Shown one piece after another: positions 1 to 7,951 of a DNA stretch of 18,000 nt. Source of the stretch: Candidatus Omnitrophota bacterium (GTDB lineage: Bacteria > Verrucomicrobiota > Verrucomicrobiia > Limisphaerales > UBA1319); the NCBI GenBank assembly GCA_023473405.1, contig JAMCZD010000470.1:1-18000 (forward strand), written 5' to 3'. Below the pieces are notes generated by a model, which was not told where the DNA came from, searched no databases, and saw only the letters and a list, made by a program, of their open reading frames with translations. Position numbers and translations under genes: made by a program. Each line of letters opens with the position of its first letter. Within the stretch, counting starts at the first letter, position 1.

Positions 1-33
1 ATTGGCCGGCATCAATGAGACGTTGTGAATGGA

Positions 34-945
34 ATGACAAAAAGGCGACGGCTGATCATTACGGGCGCGGTGTTGGCCTTGGTATTGGTATTGGCTGAAC
101 TCCTTGCCCATTTCCTTGGTCCGGGCGAGCCGGTTTACCAGGGCAAACAGTTGAGCGATTGGCTGCAAGACCTTTGCCACGGCCAGTCGGCGCAATTGCG
201 CGATCAGGCGAAAAACGCCATACGCCAAATAGGGACCAACGCCATTCCAACCTTGCTGGACATGGTGCGTGCCCGTGATTCGCGGCTGAAGTTGAAGTTT
301 ATGCAGTGGACAAGCAGGCAATCCATGGTTCGATTCCGATTCCAACCGGCCATGGTCTTGCATACCGAAGCTGTCACTGCTTTTTCCGTCTTGGGACCGG
401 CGGCGATTCCCGCGATCGAGCCGTTGGCGGAGATACTTGGACACAGCGAGACAGCTTTTACGGCCGCAAATGCCCTTGCTCAATTGGGATCGAATAGCGT
501 GCCCATCCTGGTTCAGGCGCTGACCAACGACGACTGGCGGGTGAGATACGCCGCCGCCACCGCCTTTACCAGTGAAGTTCCCGATGAACAAACGGTTGTG
601 CCAGCCTTGGTTGCGTCACTGAAGGATGGGAATCCCAATGTCCGCATTATGGCAGCTCGTTCCCTCGCGAACATCGGCCAGGACCCGGACCGAGTGGTGC
701 CGGCCCTGATGGCGAACCTGGACGATCCAATCCCGGACGTTAGGGCCAGCACCGCGCGGGCGCTGGGCCGTTTCGGGAGCCTTGGCGCACCGGCTGTTCC
801 TATTCTTTCGAAGATGTCCCGCGACGCGAATCCCGCCGTTCGAAACGCAGCCACGGAGGTGTTGCGGAAAATCGAATCGAAGGAAGGCGTGTCCGCGGAA
901 GGCGCGGGAACCGGGCGGAGACAGGGCTTGTCCCCAAGGCCTTGA
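34..945 (+). CDS. Membrane-anchored HEAT-repeat protein
   Basis: The 303-residue product has basic residues 3-6, a hydrophobic membrane anchor at about 7-27, then a linker with the 'GEPVYQGKQLSDWL' motif (31-44) that I associate with HEAT-repeat proteins of Pedosphaera-like Verrucomicrobiota. Residues about 50-280 are helical HEAT repeats. The clearest units are at 115-160, 161-190 ('DDWRVRYAAATAF'), 191-220 ('NPNVRIMAARSLANIG'), 223-250 ('IPDVRASTARALGRFG') and 254-280 ('NPAVRNAATEVLRKI'). HEAT solenoids bind partner proteins, so a scaffold role outside the cytoplasmic membrane is an inference. The start could be ATG at 34 or GTG at 25; neither has a good Shine-Dalgarno sequence, and an in-frame stop at 16-18 rules out anything earlier. 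The last 20 residues are low in complexity. No partner is evident from the neighbours. Confidence 0.82.
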   Translation: MTKRRRLIITGAVLALVLVLAELLAHFLGPGEPVYQGKQLSDWLQDLCHGQSAQLRDQAKNAIRQIGTNAIPTLLDMVRARDSRLKLKFMQWTSRQSMVRFRFQPAMVLHTEAVTAFSVLGPAAIPAIEPLAEILGHSETAFTAANALAQLGSNSVPILVQALTNDDWRVRYAAATAFTSEVPDEQTVVPALVASLKDGNPNVRIMAARSLANIGQDPDRVVPALMANLDDPIPDVRASTARALGRFGSLGAPAVPILSKMSRDANPAVRNAATEVLRKIESKEGVSAEGAGTGRRQGLSPRP

Positions 946-1160
946 CCTTTTGCACTTTGTTACCATCTTGGTCGTCCGCTTTGTCATTCGGATTGCCCGG
1001 GAAAACTGGTGACAAAGTGAAGGAGACAAAGTCCGAGAAAGGAAAGGAGGGGGATCGGCGTCTAATTCTCCCTTTACATCCTGATTTGGATTGCTTACTG
1101 AAATGCCAGTCAAAACCGCGACCGGTTGTTTATGATTATAATAATGCAGTTGAAAATGCA
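946..1160. other. Intergenic region with inverted repeat and possible promoter
   Basis: No gene is supported in these 215 bases. They hold a 13-base inverted repeat (953-965 with 1007-1019) described separately, then a purine-rich stretch at about 1017-1050. A perfect TATAAT lies at 1137-1142, 18 bases before the ATG at 1161. I found no convincing -35 box for it and no Shine-Dalgarno sequence, so the transcript would be nearly leaderless. The promoter call is weak. Confidence 0.3.
953..1019. repeat. 13-base inverted repeat with competing partner repeats
   Basis: CACTTTGTTACCA (953-965) pairs with TGGTGACAAAGTG (1007-1019) at 12 of 13 positions, the other being a T-G wobble, across a 41-base loop. 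CTTTGTC at 979-985 inside the loop can pair instead with GACAAAG at 1011-1017 or with a second GACAAAG at about 1025-1031. The first arm begins 8 bases after the stop of the HEAT gene. It may be a 3' end structure or a mutually exclusive RNA switch; there is no T tract right after it. Confidence 0.45.
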
Positions 1161-1748
1161 ATGAAAATATCCGTTATTCTCGGCCATCCTACTGCCGGCA
1201 GTTTTAACCACGCCATTGCCGATGCCGCGCTCGGTGACTTGAAGACACGCGGTCACCAGGTTTTTTTCCACGATCTGTATGCCGAGCGATTCGATCCGCT
1301 CTTGGTGACCGGGGAGATACCCAGGGAGGCGGTCCTGCCGGCGGACCTTGATTTGCACTGTGGCGAGATCGCGGCGGCGGATGGGATTATCATTATTCAT
1401 CCGAACTGGTGGAGCATGCCGCCGGCTATTTTGAAAGGCTGGGTGGACCGGGTATTGCGTCCGGGGATGGCGTATAATTTCGAGGAGGATGGAAAAGGGG
1501 GGAGCCGGTCAGTGGGCTTATTGAGGGCCAAACGGGCATTGGTCGTCACCACGGCCAATAATCCGCAGGAAAACGAGGTGGCGATGTTGGGCGATCCCCT
1601 CGAAGGCTGGTGGAAGAGGTGTGTTTTTGGACTATGCGGTGTGCCGGTGGAACGGCGGATATTCAGTCCGGTCATTCTCAGCACGCTCGACCAGCGCAAA
1701 CAATGGCTGGAGGATGTGCGACAGGCGGTTGCGGAAATTTTTCCCTAG
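1161..1748 (+). CDS. NAD(P)H:quinone oxidoreductase-like flavoprotein (flavodoxin fold)
   Basis: The 195-residue protein fits the NAD(P)H dehydrogenase (quinone)/modulator-of-drug-activity family, which binds FAD or FMN and makes two-electron reductions of quinones in the cytoplasm. The N-terminal 'MKISVILGHPTAGSFNHAIA' is the beta1-loop-alpha1 flavin phosphate site. 'HDLYAERFDPLL' (38-49) matches the family's second strand region. 'ADGIIIIHPNWWSMPPAILKGWVDRVLRPGMAY' (about 73-105) is the most diagnostic block, including the 'HP.WW..PPAILKGW.DRV' motif. Length is normal for the family. The frame stays open upstream to 942, but homology starts only at the ATG at 1161, 4 bases after another ATG-containing stretch and without a Shine-Dalgarno sequence. 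The physiological substrate cannot be read from the sequence. Confidence 0.88.
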   Translation: MKISVILGHPTAGSFNHAIADAALGDLKTRGHQVFFHDLYAERFDPLLVTGEIPREAVLPADLDLHCGEIAAADGIIIIHPNWWSMPPAILKGWVDRVLRPGMAYNFEEDGKGGSRSVGLLRAKRALVVTTANNPQENEVAMLGDPLEGWWKRCVFGLCGVPVERRIFSPVILSTLDQRKQWLEDVRQAVAEIFP

Positions 1749-1887
1749 CGAGGCAAGGCCTTACACGGCAGGCCAATCCGATTCTGCGGTTGAGGAGCGG
1801 GTTCTTGGGGGGCTCATCACTGACTGGCGGTGTGATCCAGCCAAATAATGGTTGATTATCATCCGATATGTGGTGGATTATAGAGCT
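1749..1887. other. Short intergenic region without recognised signals
   Basis: These 139 bases separate the flavoprotein from the ATPase. An open frame reaches back from the ATPase to TTG at 1852, but the family homology begins at the ATG at 1888. I see no clear terminator, promoter or Shine-Dalgarno sequence, and no remnant of the N-terminal half of the mannosidase that is missing downstream. Confidence 0.4.
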
Positions 1888-3134
1888 ATGATTCATCGCC
1901 ACATTACCGCACGACTACTCCAGGCTTTGGGTGATACGCCCGCCGTCCTAATCAACGGCGCCCGGCAGACCGGCAAAAGCACCCTGGCGCAACTGCCGGA
2001 ACTGGTGAAACAAGGCCGTCAGTACCTGACCTTTGATGATCCCGGCGTCCTGGCGGCAGCCAAACAAGATCCCAACGGGTTCATCGCCGGTTTGAACACG
2101 CCTGTGACGCTGGATGAAGTCCAGCATGTGCCCGAACTTTTCCCGGCCATCAAGATGGCCATTGACCGGAAGCGGGAGGCGGGACGTTTTTTGCTCACCG
2201 GCTCGGCGAATGTGTCGCTGCTGCCCAAACTGTCCGAGTCGTTGGCCGGTCGCATGGAGTTGTTGACCCTCTGGCCGTTTTCACAGGGGGAAATCAATGG
2301 CGTCAAAGAAGGTTTCTTGGATGCGCTGTTTTCCAAGCGGCCCGCGTGGTCATCGGGGGAAGCCAATGGCCTCCAACGCGATGAACTGTTTGGAAAAGTT
2401 TTAACCGGTGGTTATCCGCTGGCGATTGCCCGCGCTACCGGTGCACGCCGCAAGGCGTGGTTTCAGTCCTACCTGACAACGATACTTTACCGCGATGTCC
2501 GCGACCTGACCAACATTGCGGACGTGACGGCTGTGCCCCGCCTGTTGTCCGTGGTGGCCACTCGTGCCGGCAGCTTGTTGAATTTCGCCGACCTGTCACG
2601 GACGCTGGGATTGCCGCAAACAACTTTGAAGCGGTACTTCGCCTTGTTGGAGGCGACCTTTCTTGTGGAACTGCTGCGGACCCGGTCGAGTAACCTGGGC
2701 CAGCGCGTCATCCAGACGCCGAAGGTCTATTTGAACGACACCGGATTGTTGGCCCACTTGTTGGGCCTGACGGTGGAGCGGTAAAGTTGGATGGAACGTT
2801 GGCCGGTGGCGTGCTCGAAAACTTCGTGCTGATGGAATTACGCAAACAATCGGCGTGGAGCGAAACCCAGCCGGAATTCTATTTTTGGCGCACGGCGGCG
2901 GGGCGGGAAGTGGACATCGTGATGGAAGACAGTGCAGGCCGGCTGGTGGGGATCGAGATCAAAGCCGGTGCGACCTTGGGCCGCAATGACATTCGAGGAT
3001 TGCAGGCGATGGCGAGCGCGGCGGGCAAGCGATGGGTTCGTGGCGTGGTGATTTACACCGGCAACGAGGTCATTCCCTTTGCCGCGAATTTGCACGGGTT
3101 GCCCTTGCCGCTGCTTTGGGCGGTGAATAAATAG
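1888..3134 (+). pseudogene. DUF4143-type AAA ATPase, split by a one-base frameshift
   Basis: Two open frames (1888-2784 and about 2785-3134) together give one full-length protein of the widespread bacterial AAA-ATPase/DUF4143 family. Walker A is 'GARQTGKST' (residues 24-32), Walker B is 'TLDEVQH' (74-80), and 'LLTGSAN' (102-108) is the sensor region. The second frame carries the restriction-nuclease-like C-terminal domain, with 'VDIVMED' and 'GIEIKAG'. Frame 1 ends at TAA 2782-2784, just after 'LNDTGLLAHLLGLTVER'. Frame 3 resumes as 'LDGTLAGGVLENF'. Adding one T in 'CGG(T)TAAAG' restores 'ERLKLDGT', which is what the family should read, so one T appears lost near 2781-2782. Family members are often accessory genes with unclear cellular roles. 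The protein is either recently inactivated or split by a sequencing error; all visible key residues are present. ATG 1888 is preferred over TTG 1852. Confidence 0.78.
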
Positions 3135-5087
3135 CTCAAAATTCCAGCAGGTCTCATTATGGGGCGGAAATGGTTCAAGAAAACATTTCCCGGAGGCGAT
3201 ACGCGGATTGCAATGAATGCGGATGTTCCGCAGCGCGCCTTGCAGATGTCGCAAATCCTGCATGAAGCGGGCATCGAATACATGACGCTTTGGCGCGGTT
3301 TCAACGAGGGCTATTTTCACATGGCAAGCCCGGACGGGTCCTCGGTGCTGGCGTTTGATTACGAGAATTTCTACACTCGAATCTGGAAGAATTACGCCCG
3401 GGCGTCCTGCTTCTGGAATGTGGCGAGCAACCTCGCGCCCGAATTGGTCGAGTGGGGGCGGGCGTATGCCGAAAAGGGATACCCGCCAGAATTTGCCATT
3501 GTGGACTGGTTCGATTACCAATCACCGCACCTACACGACGATGTGATTGCTGCCCGAAACCGAACCGTAAAACGGCTGGCCAACCTCTCGCCCGCCATGG
3601 AAATACTCTTTCCACCCATTCAATACTCGACCTTCACCATGATTCTCGACCACGTGGCGCGATCGGGTGTGAAGCTAAGGACCTACACCGGTTCACGCCA
3701 GTGCCCTTGGTATTACGACCAGGGCCCCGGCCATCATTGGGCGATAACGGCGAGACGCGAGGCGGTGGCCTTGCTCACGGCGGCCGAGGAATTTTCCACC
3801 CTCGACGCATTGGTTTCCGGCAACATGCGTTACTATCCGGCGGACGAACTCTCCGCTGCCTGGCAGGCCCAAATTTATACCGATCATGGCTGGGGCGGGG
3901 ACGCGAAAGACCAGGACCCGCATGACAGCTACTTCCAGGCAAAGCTCGAGTATGCACGGGACACGGGTGAAAAGCTTCTCGATCGCGCCTTGAACTCCAT
4001 TGCAATGAAAGTCAGGCAAACGAAAAAACCAGGACAGCTAATCGTGGTCTTTAATCCTCTGTCCTGGAAACGGACTGATCCAGTCACTTGCACGATTAAC
4101 CAACTCAACAAAGGTGGGAGCGGTTTCCATATCGTTGGTCCGGACGGGCGGGAAATCCCTTTTCAGGTCTGTCCGGTGGAGGAGAATCCGGGTGCGCCCG
4201 CAACGGCCGCCAGCGTTACCTTTATCGCGACCGATGTGCCGCCCATCGGCTACAAGACTTATTACGCGGTTTTTTCGAACGCGCCGGTTTCCGCGCCGGC
4301 AGCAGATACCGAGCTGGAGAGCCTATATTACCGTGTCGATTAAGCCCCGGGGGTGTGGAATCGATTTTTGATAAGGAATTGAATCGCGAAATATTGAGCA
4401 CTGACAAGTTCCTCGGGGCCGAGGTGTTCGCCATGTATTCCGACGGTCCGGGACCGTTTGGCGACATGATACGCGCGATGCGACAAGAATGATCCGCGAA
4501 TGATTCAGGACTGGATCGCGGCGTCCGACGATACCTTGGGCATCACGCTCAGCTCCTGTGTATCGGTGTTCGGCTTTGTGGACCCGACCACGGACCCGAC
4601 CCGGCAACCGATGTTGCAGCCGGTTTTATTGGCGACGCGCTGGATGGGCAAGGCATACGCCCAAGCGGGCAGCCATCATTATCGATTCTCGCTAACGTCA
4701 TACTCGCCACGTGAACCGCAATTCTATCGGTTTGGCAGCCAGGTCAATCATCCGCTGATAGCGATTACACCACGATCGAGTGATAGGACCGGCGTATTGC
4801 CGGAGATCATGAGCTTCTGCTCCATTGATCCGCCTAATTTGATCATCAGCACTATCAAAAAATGCGAAGATGACAACGATGTGGTTGTGCGTTGCCACGA
4901 GGTCGAGGGGAAGGATAGCGAGGCCCGGTTGCGTTTCGCGTTTCCAATTGCGGCGGCTCAAAAGACCGGCTTCATCGAGGAACGAGGAAAAGAGATACCA
5001 GCCGGCTCAGAAGGCGTGAGTTTCCCCGTGGGACACAACGCGATCGAAACGCTGAAGCTTAAGCCAGGGCCTTCGTTGGCGCCGTAA
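3135..5087 (+). pseudogene. Degenerate GH38 alpha-mannosidase
   Basis: The remains belong to a glycoside hydrolase family 38 alpha-mannosidase, which cleaves alpha-linked mannose. Part 1 (3135-4340, frame 3) begins inside the catalytic domain ('GRKWFKKTFPG...MNADVPQRALQ', 'LWRGFNEGYFHMASPDGSSVLAFDY') and continues through the middle helical domain ('HHWAITARREAVALLTAAE') and the 'YTDHGWGG' motif into the beta-sandwich domain ('LIVVFNPLSWKRT'). The N-terminal catalytic part, with its metal-binding Asp and His, is absent. A stop at 4341-4343 follows 'ESLYYRVD'. Part 2 (4340-4492, frame 2) reads 'LSPGGVESIFDKELNREIL', so one base is missing near 4339-4341. Part 3 (about 4491-5087, frame 3) resumes at 'DPRMIQDWIAASDD', and the C-terminal domain runs normally to 'VGHNAIETLKLKPG'. 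By my memory of the family, around 100 residues are missing between parts 2 and 3. It lies directly after the ATPase stop, so the 5' end was probably lost in the event that joined them. Confidence 0.85.
4466..4498. repeat. Short direct repeat at the mannosidase deletion joint
   Basis: ATGATACGCG (4466-4475) and ATGATCCGCG (4489-4498) match at 9 of 10 positions. They bracket the place where the mannosidase changes frame and loses an internal segment. Short direct repeats are common at deletion end points, so this may be the scar, but repeats this short also occur by chance. Confidence 0.3.
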
Positions 5088-5273
5088 CAGCCAGGGTGAG
5101 CCGGGTCTGAATAATGGGCTGAGCGGCAGCTCGGCCCTATCATGGCTGGTGGGGCGGCGCTGCCGCGCCGCCGTGATATCGGCGGGAGCCGGCCTTGACC
5201 GGTTCCTGGCGCAAGCGCGGTTCCGATCGTAGCCAATCGGAACCACGATTGAGTTGACGTTCGATGCCACGCA
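5088..5273. other. Convergent intergenic region with three hairpins
   Basis: This lies between the mannosidase remnant (plus) and the sulfatase (minus). It has three hairpins in series: GGCGGCGC/GCGCCGCC with a TGCC loop (5153-5172), GGAGCCGG/CCGGTTCC with one G-T pair (5185-5206), and GGTTCCGAT/ATCGGAACC with an 8-base loop (5219-5244). The last sits 30 bases beyond the sulfatase stop. None has a T tract on either strand, so none is a standard intrinsic terminator. They could help 3' end formation, or be a palindromic dispersed repeat. Confidence 0.5.
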
Positions 5274-6638
5274 TCATCTCCCGGACTTTTCGGCGGCAAC
5301 CTGCCGGGTCCAATCCACGTGCAGCTTCCGCAAACGCTCGACGGTTTCGGGGCGGTCGGAGGCGTAATTGGCTTTTTCGCCCGGGTCTTGGGCGAGGTTG
5401 GAGAGGAAAAGGGGGATGCGGTCCCTGCCTTGGCTGTTCTGCGAGGTATCCCAGGCATTGCCGATCAGCTTCCAATCACCTTCGCGAACGGCCCATTGGG
5501 CTTGTGGGCCCACGCCGACTTGCCAGTGGAGGACGGAGTGGGGGCTGGGCGCCGCGGCGGACATGAGCACCGGCACCAGGCTTAAGCCGTCAAGGCGCGG
5601 GTTCAGGACCTTGACATTGCAGAGCTCGGCAAGGGTGGGCAGCCAATCGCAACTGTGTGTGACCTGGGACCGCACCTGGCCTTCTGGGATTTTGCCCGGC
5701 CAGGAGACTATAACGGGCAACCGAATACCACCTTCGAAAAGGCTGAATTTGGCGCCGCGATACGGTCCGGCACTGCCGCCGCCGAAGTGGGCGCGTTCCT
5801 CGGTCGAGTGGCCGTTGTCCGATTGGAGAACAATAATGGTGCGATCGCGGAGGCCGAGTTGGTCGAGTTTATGCAGGAGGGCTCCGATGCGTTGGTCCAA
5901 AGTAGCCACAAAGGCGGCGTAGAGGTTGCGCGGGTAGGGCAGGTCCCGGAAGGCATCCAGCCATTTCACGTCCGGCTGATACGGATAATGGGGATTGTTG
6001 ATGGCGAAGTACAGGAAGAACGGCTGGTCCCGATGTTGTTCCATGAACTGTGATGCCTCGCGGACCATGAGGTCGGGGAAGAACTGGCCGTTGTAGTAGA
6101 CTTCGTGCCCATTCCGGTAGAGGTCGTGGACATTCGGTCCTTCCCAGTAAAAGAAGTGCGACCAATTATCTATGCAACCGCCCATGTGCCCGAACGAAAA
6201 ATCGAATCCTTGCGCGTTGGGCATGGTGTCCGGGGTATAGCCGATGTGCCATTTACCGACATGGGCAGTGGCGTAGCCGGCGGCCTTGAACATCTCGGCC
6301 ATGGTGATTTCGTCCGAAGGCAGACCTCCCGGCTTGCCACGTTGCGAGGCGGCGTTGGTGGGCAGACCACAGTGGAGCGGGTAGCGCCCGGTAAGCAGGC
6401 CGGCGCGTGAGGGCGAGCAAACTGGGGCCGCCGAGTAGAACTGGGTGAATCGCAAACCGCGGGCAGCCAGGGCATCGAGGTTGGGTGTGCGAAGGTCGCG
6501 GGCGCCGTAGCATCCGGCGTCTACGGAGCCCTGATCATCGGTCATGATGACAATGACGTTCGGATGCGCGGGTGAATTGGCCGCCTGGGCTGCAAGGCCG
6601 AAAACCACGAGGAGAATGATGGTCGATATGGTTCTCAT
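5274..6638 (-). CDS. Secreted Cys-type sulfatase (arylsulfatase family)
   Basis: The 454-residue protein is a type I (formylglycine) sulfatase that hydrolyses sulfate esters, probably on a carbohydrate. Residues 1-20 form a Sec signal peptide ending in 'AAQAA'. The metal-binding 'TDDQ' is at 33-36. 'CSPSRAGLLTGR' (74-85) is the sulfatase signature, with C74 the residue converted to formylglycine. 'HVGKWHIG' (126-133) supplies the active-site Lys and His, and 'SDNGH' (273-277) supplies the late metal ligands. Length is normal. The start lies 10 bases after the SMP-30 stop at 6649, so the two are probably co-transcribed with the lactonase first. The maturase is not in the window. Periplasmic or extracellular location follows from the signal peptide; the exact substrate cannot be predicted. 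Confidence 0.94.
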   Translation of the reverse strand: MRTISTIILLVVFGLAAQAANSPAHPNVIVIMTDDQGSVDAGCYGARDLRTPNLDALAARGLRFTQFYSAAPVCSPSRAGLLTGRYPLHCGLPTNAASQRGKPGGLPSDEITMAEMFKAAGYATAHVGKWHIGYTPDTMPNAQGFDFSFGHMGGCIDNWSHFFYWEGPNVHDLYRNGHEVYYNGQFFPDLMVREASQFMEQHRDQPFFLYFAINNPHYPYQPDVKWLDAFRDLPYPRNLYAAFVATLDQRIGALLHKLDQLGLRDRTIIVLQSDNGHSTEERAHFGGGSAGPYRGAKFSLFEGGIRLPVIVSWPGKIPEGQVRSQVTHSCDWLPTLAELCNVKVLNPRLDGLSLVPVLMSAAAPSPHSVLHWQVGVGPQAQWAVREGDWKLIGNAWDTSQNSQGRDRIPLFLSNLAQDPGEKANYASDRPETVERLRKLHVDWTRQVAAEKSGR

Positions 6639-6648
6639 AGGTTGGGTC

Positions 6649-7746
6649 TTACGCGATGTGGGCGCCCTTGGTCTCGACGTAAACTGCGTATATGGATTGG
6701 CTGCCGGTCATGAACAACCGGTTGCGCTTGCTTCCGCCGAAGCAGAGGTTCGAGCAAATCTCGGGCAGCAGGATTTGTCCGATCCTTTGGCCGTCCGGGG
6801 CAAAGATGTGAACGCCGTCGTAGCCTTCTCCGACCCATCCGGAGGCGGCCCAAATATTGCCGTCGACATCGGCCCTGATACCGTCGGCGAGACCGGCGAC
6901 GTCGGCATTTTTCAGGCGCATTTTCATCGAGGCGAATTCGCGTCCGTTGCGGAGTTTGCTGCCATCGATCACGTTGAAGACCACGATATTCTTTGGGGCT
7001 TGCGGGTAATGGGTTGCGCCCGTTTCAGCCACGTAGAGCTTCTGGTAATCGGGGGAGAAACAGAGGCCGTTAGGCTTGAACATTTCGTCGGTTGCCTTCT
7101 CGATTTTGCCGGACTGCGGGTCAATGCGGTAAACAGCTTCCTTGATCTCGAGCGGGCCCTTGTGTCCTTCGTAATCGGCCAGGCTGCCGTAGCCGGGATC
7201 GGTGAACCAGATGCTGCCATTGGGATGCACGACCACATCGTTGGGCGCGTTCAGGGGCTGCCCATCCCAACGGTCCGCCAGCACCGTGACCGACCCATTG
7301 GGTTCGTAACGGACGACGCGCCTGTTGCCATGCTCACAGGAAATCTGGCGGCCCTGGAAATCGAAGGTATTGCCGTTGCTGTTGCCGGAGGGATGCCGGA
7401 AGACGCTTACGTGGCCATCCTCTTCCAACCAGCGAAGCTGTATGTCATTGGGGATATCGCTCCAGACCAGGTACCGGCCCACACCGTTCCAGGCGGGGCC
7501 TTCGGACCACAACAGACCAGTATACAATCGCTGAATGAACGTGTTGCCGATCTTGTATTTGGCAAAGCGCGGATCGAGCACGACCACGTCGGGATCAGGG
7601 TAGCGCAGCGGGTTGATGCCCGACCAGTCCCGGTCGATTGCCCTCGCGATACGAGCGATACCCAAGCAAGCGGCGGCGCCGGTTGCGCGTGTGAAAAAGG
7701 AACGGCGGTCCATGAGGTTGGTTTGGTTGTCCTTTTGGGTTTTCAT
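6649..7746 (-). CDS. SMP-30/gluconolactonase-family lactonase, Tat-type signal
   Basis: The 365-residue protein belongs to the SMP-30/gluconolactonase/LRE family of six-bladed propellers that hydrolyse sugar lactones using a divalent metal. The N-terminus has 'DRRSFF' (13-18) followed by a short hydrophobic stretch 'ATGAAACLGIARIARA', a twin-arginine-like signal suggesting export of a folded enzyme. Family motifs are 'LLWSEGPAW' (78-86, E82 a likely metal ligand), 'NAPNDVVVHPNGSIWFTDP' (166-184), 'KPNGLCFSPD' (224-233, N226) and 'GLADGIRADVDGNIWAA' (285-301, D288). The frame is open upstream to 7989, but that would overlap the divergent transporter gene and lacks family similarity, so I took the ATG at 7746; ATG 7713 is the alternative. 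It is the first gene of a minus-strand pair with the sulfatase, diverging from a sugar-acid-type transporter. Confidence 0.9.
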   Translation of the reverse strand: MKTQKDNQTNLMDRRSFFTRATGAAACLGIARIARAIDRDWSGINPLRYPDPDVVVLDPRFAKYKIGNTFIQRLYTGLLWSEGPAWNGVGRYLVWSDIPNDIQLRWLEEDGHVSVFRHPSGNSNGNTFDFQGRQISCEHGNRRVVRYEPNGSVTVLADRWDGQPLNAPNDVVVHPNGSIWFTDPGYGSLADYEGHKGPLEIKEAVYRIDPQSGKIEKATDEMFKPNGLCFSPDYQKLYVAETGATHYPQAPKNIVVFNVIDGSKLRNGREFASMKMRLKNADVAGLADGIRADVDGNIWAASGWVGEGYDGVHIFAPDGQRIGQILLPEICSNLCFGGSKRNRLFMTGSQSIYAVYVETKGAHIA

Positions 7747-7951
7747 TGGCGATATAAGTGGTTGGAGATCGGTTATGTGCAAAGGTTGCTTATTGTGACA
7801 GGCGCAACAATGCCCCGAATGACAGCCGAATTCAAGCAATTTTGCCGTGTCCCGGACTTTACCCGTGACATTCACGTCCGCTGCCTTAGAGCAGGGGAGG
7901 CTTGCATTGAGACAAGAATTATCCCAGCATGGTTTAACAATCAGCCATGGT
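7747..7951. promoter_or_regulatory. Divergent promoter region between lactonase and MFS genes
   Basis: These 205 bases must hold the promoters of two divergent transcription units, lactonase-sulfatase (minus) and transporter-NHL protein (plus). A short inverted repeat, ATTGT (7792-7796) and ACAAT (7807-7811), is a possible operator but too short to be convincing. I found no strong -35/-10 pair on either strand. No regulator gene is adjacent. Confidence 0.4.

Noticed and set aside
942..1160. Extension of the flavoprotein back to 942
   Set aside because: The added 73 residues run through an inverted repeat and purine-rich sequence, and family homology begins exactly at 1161.
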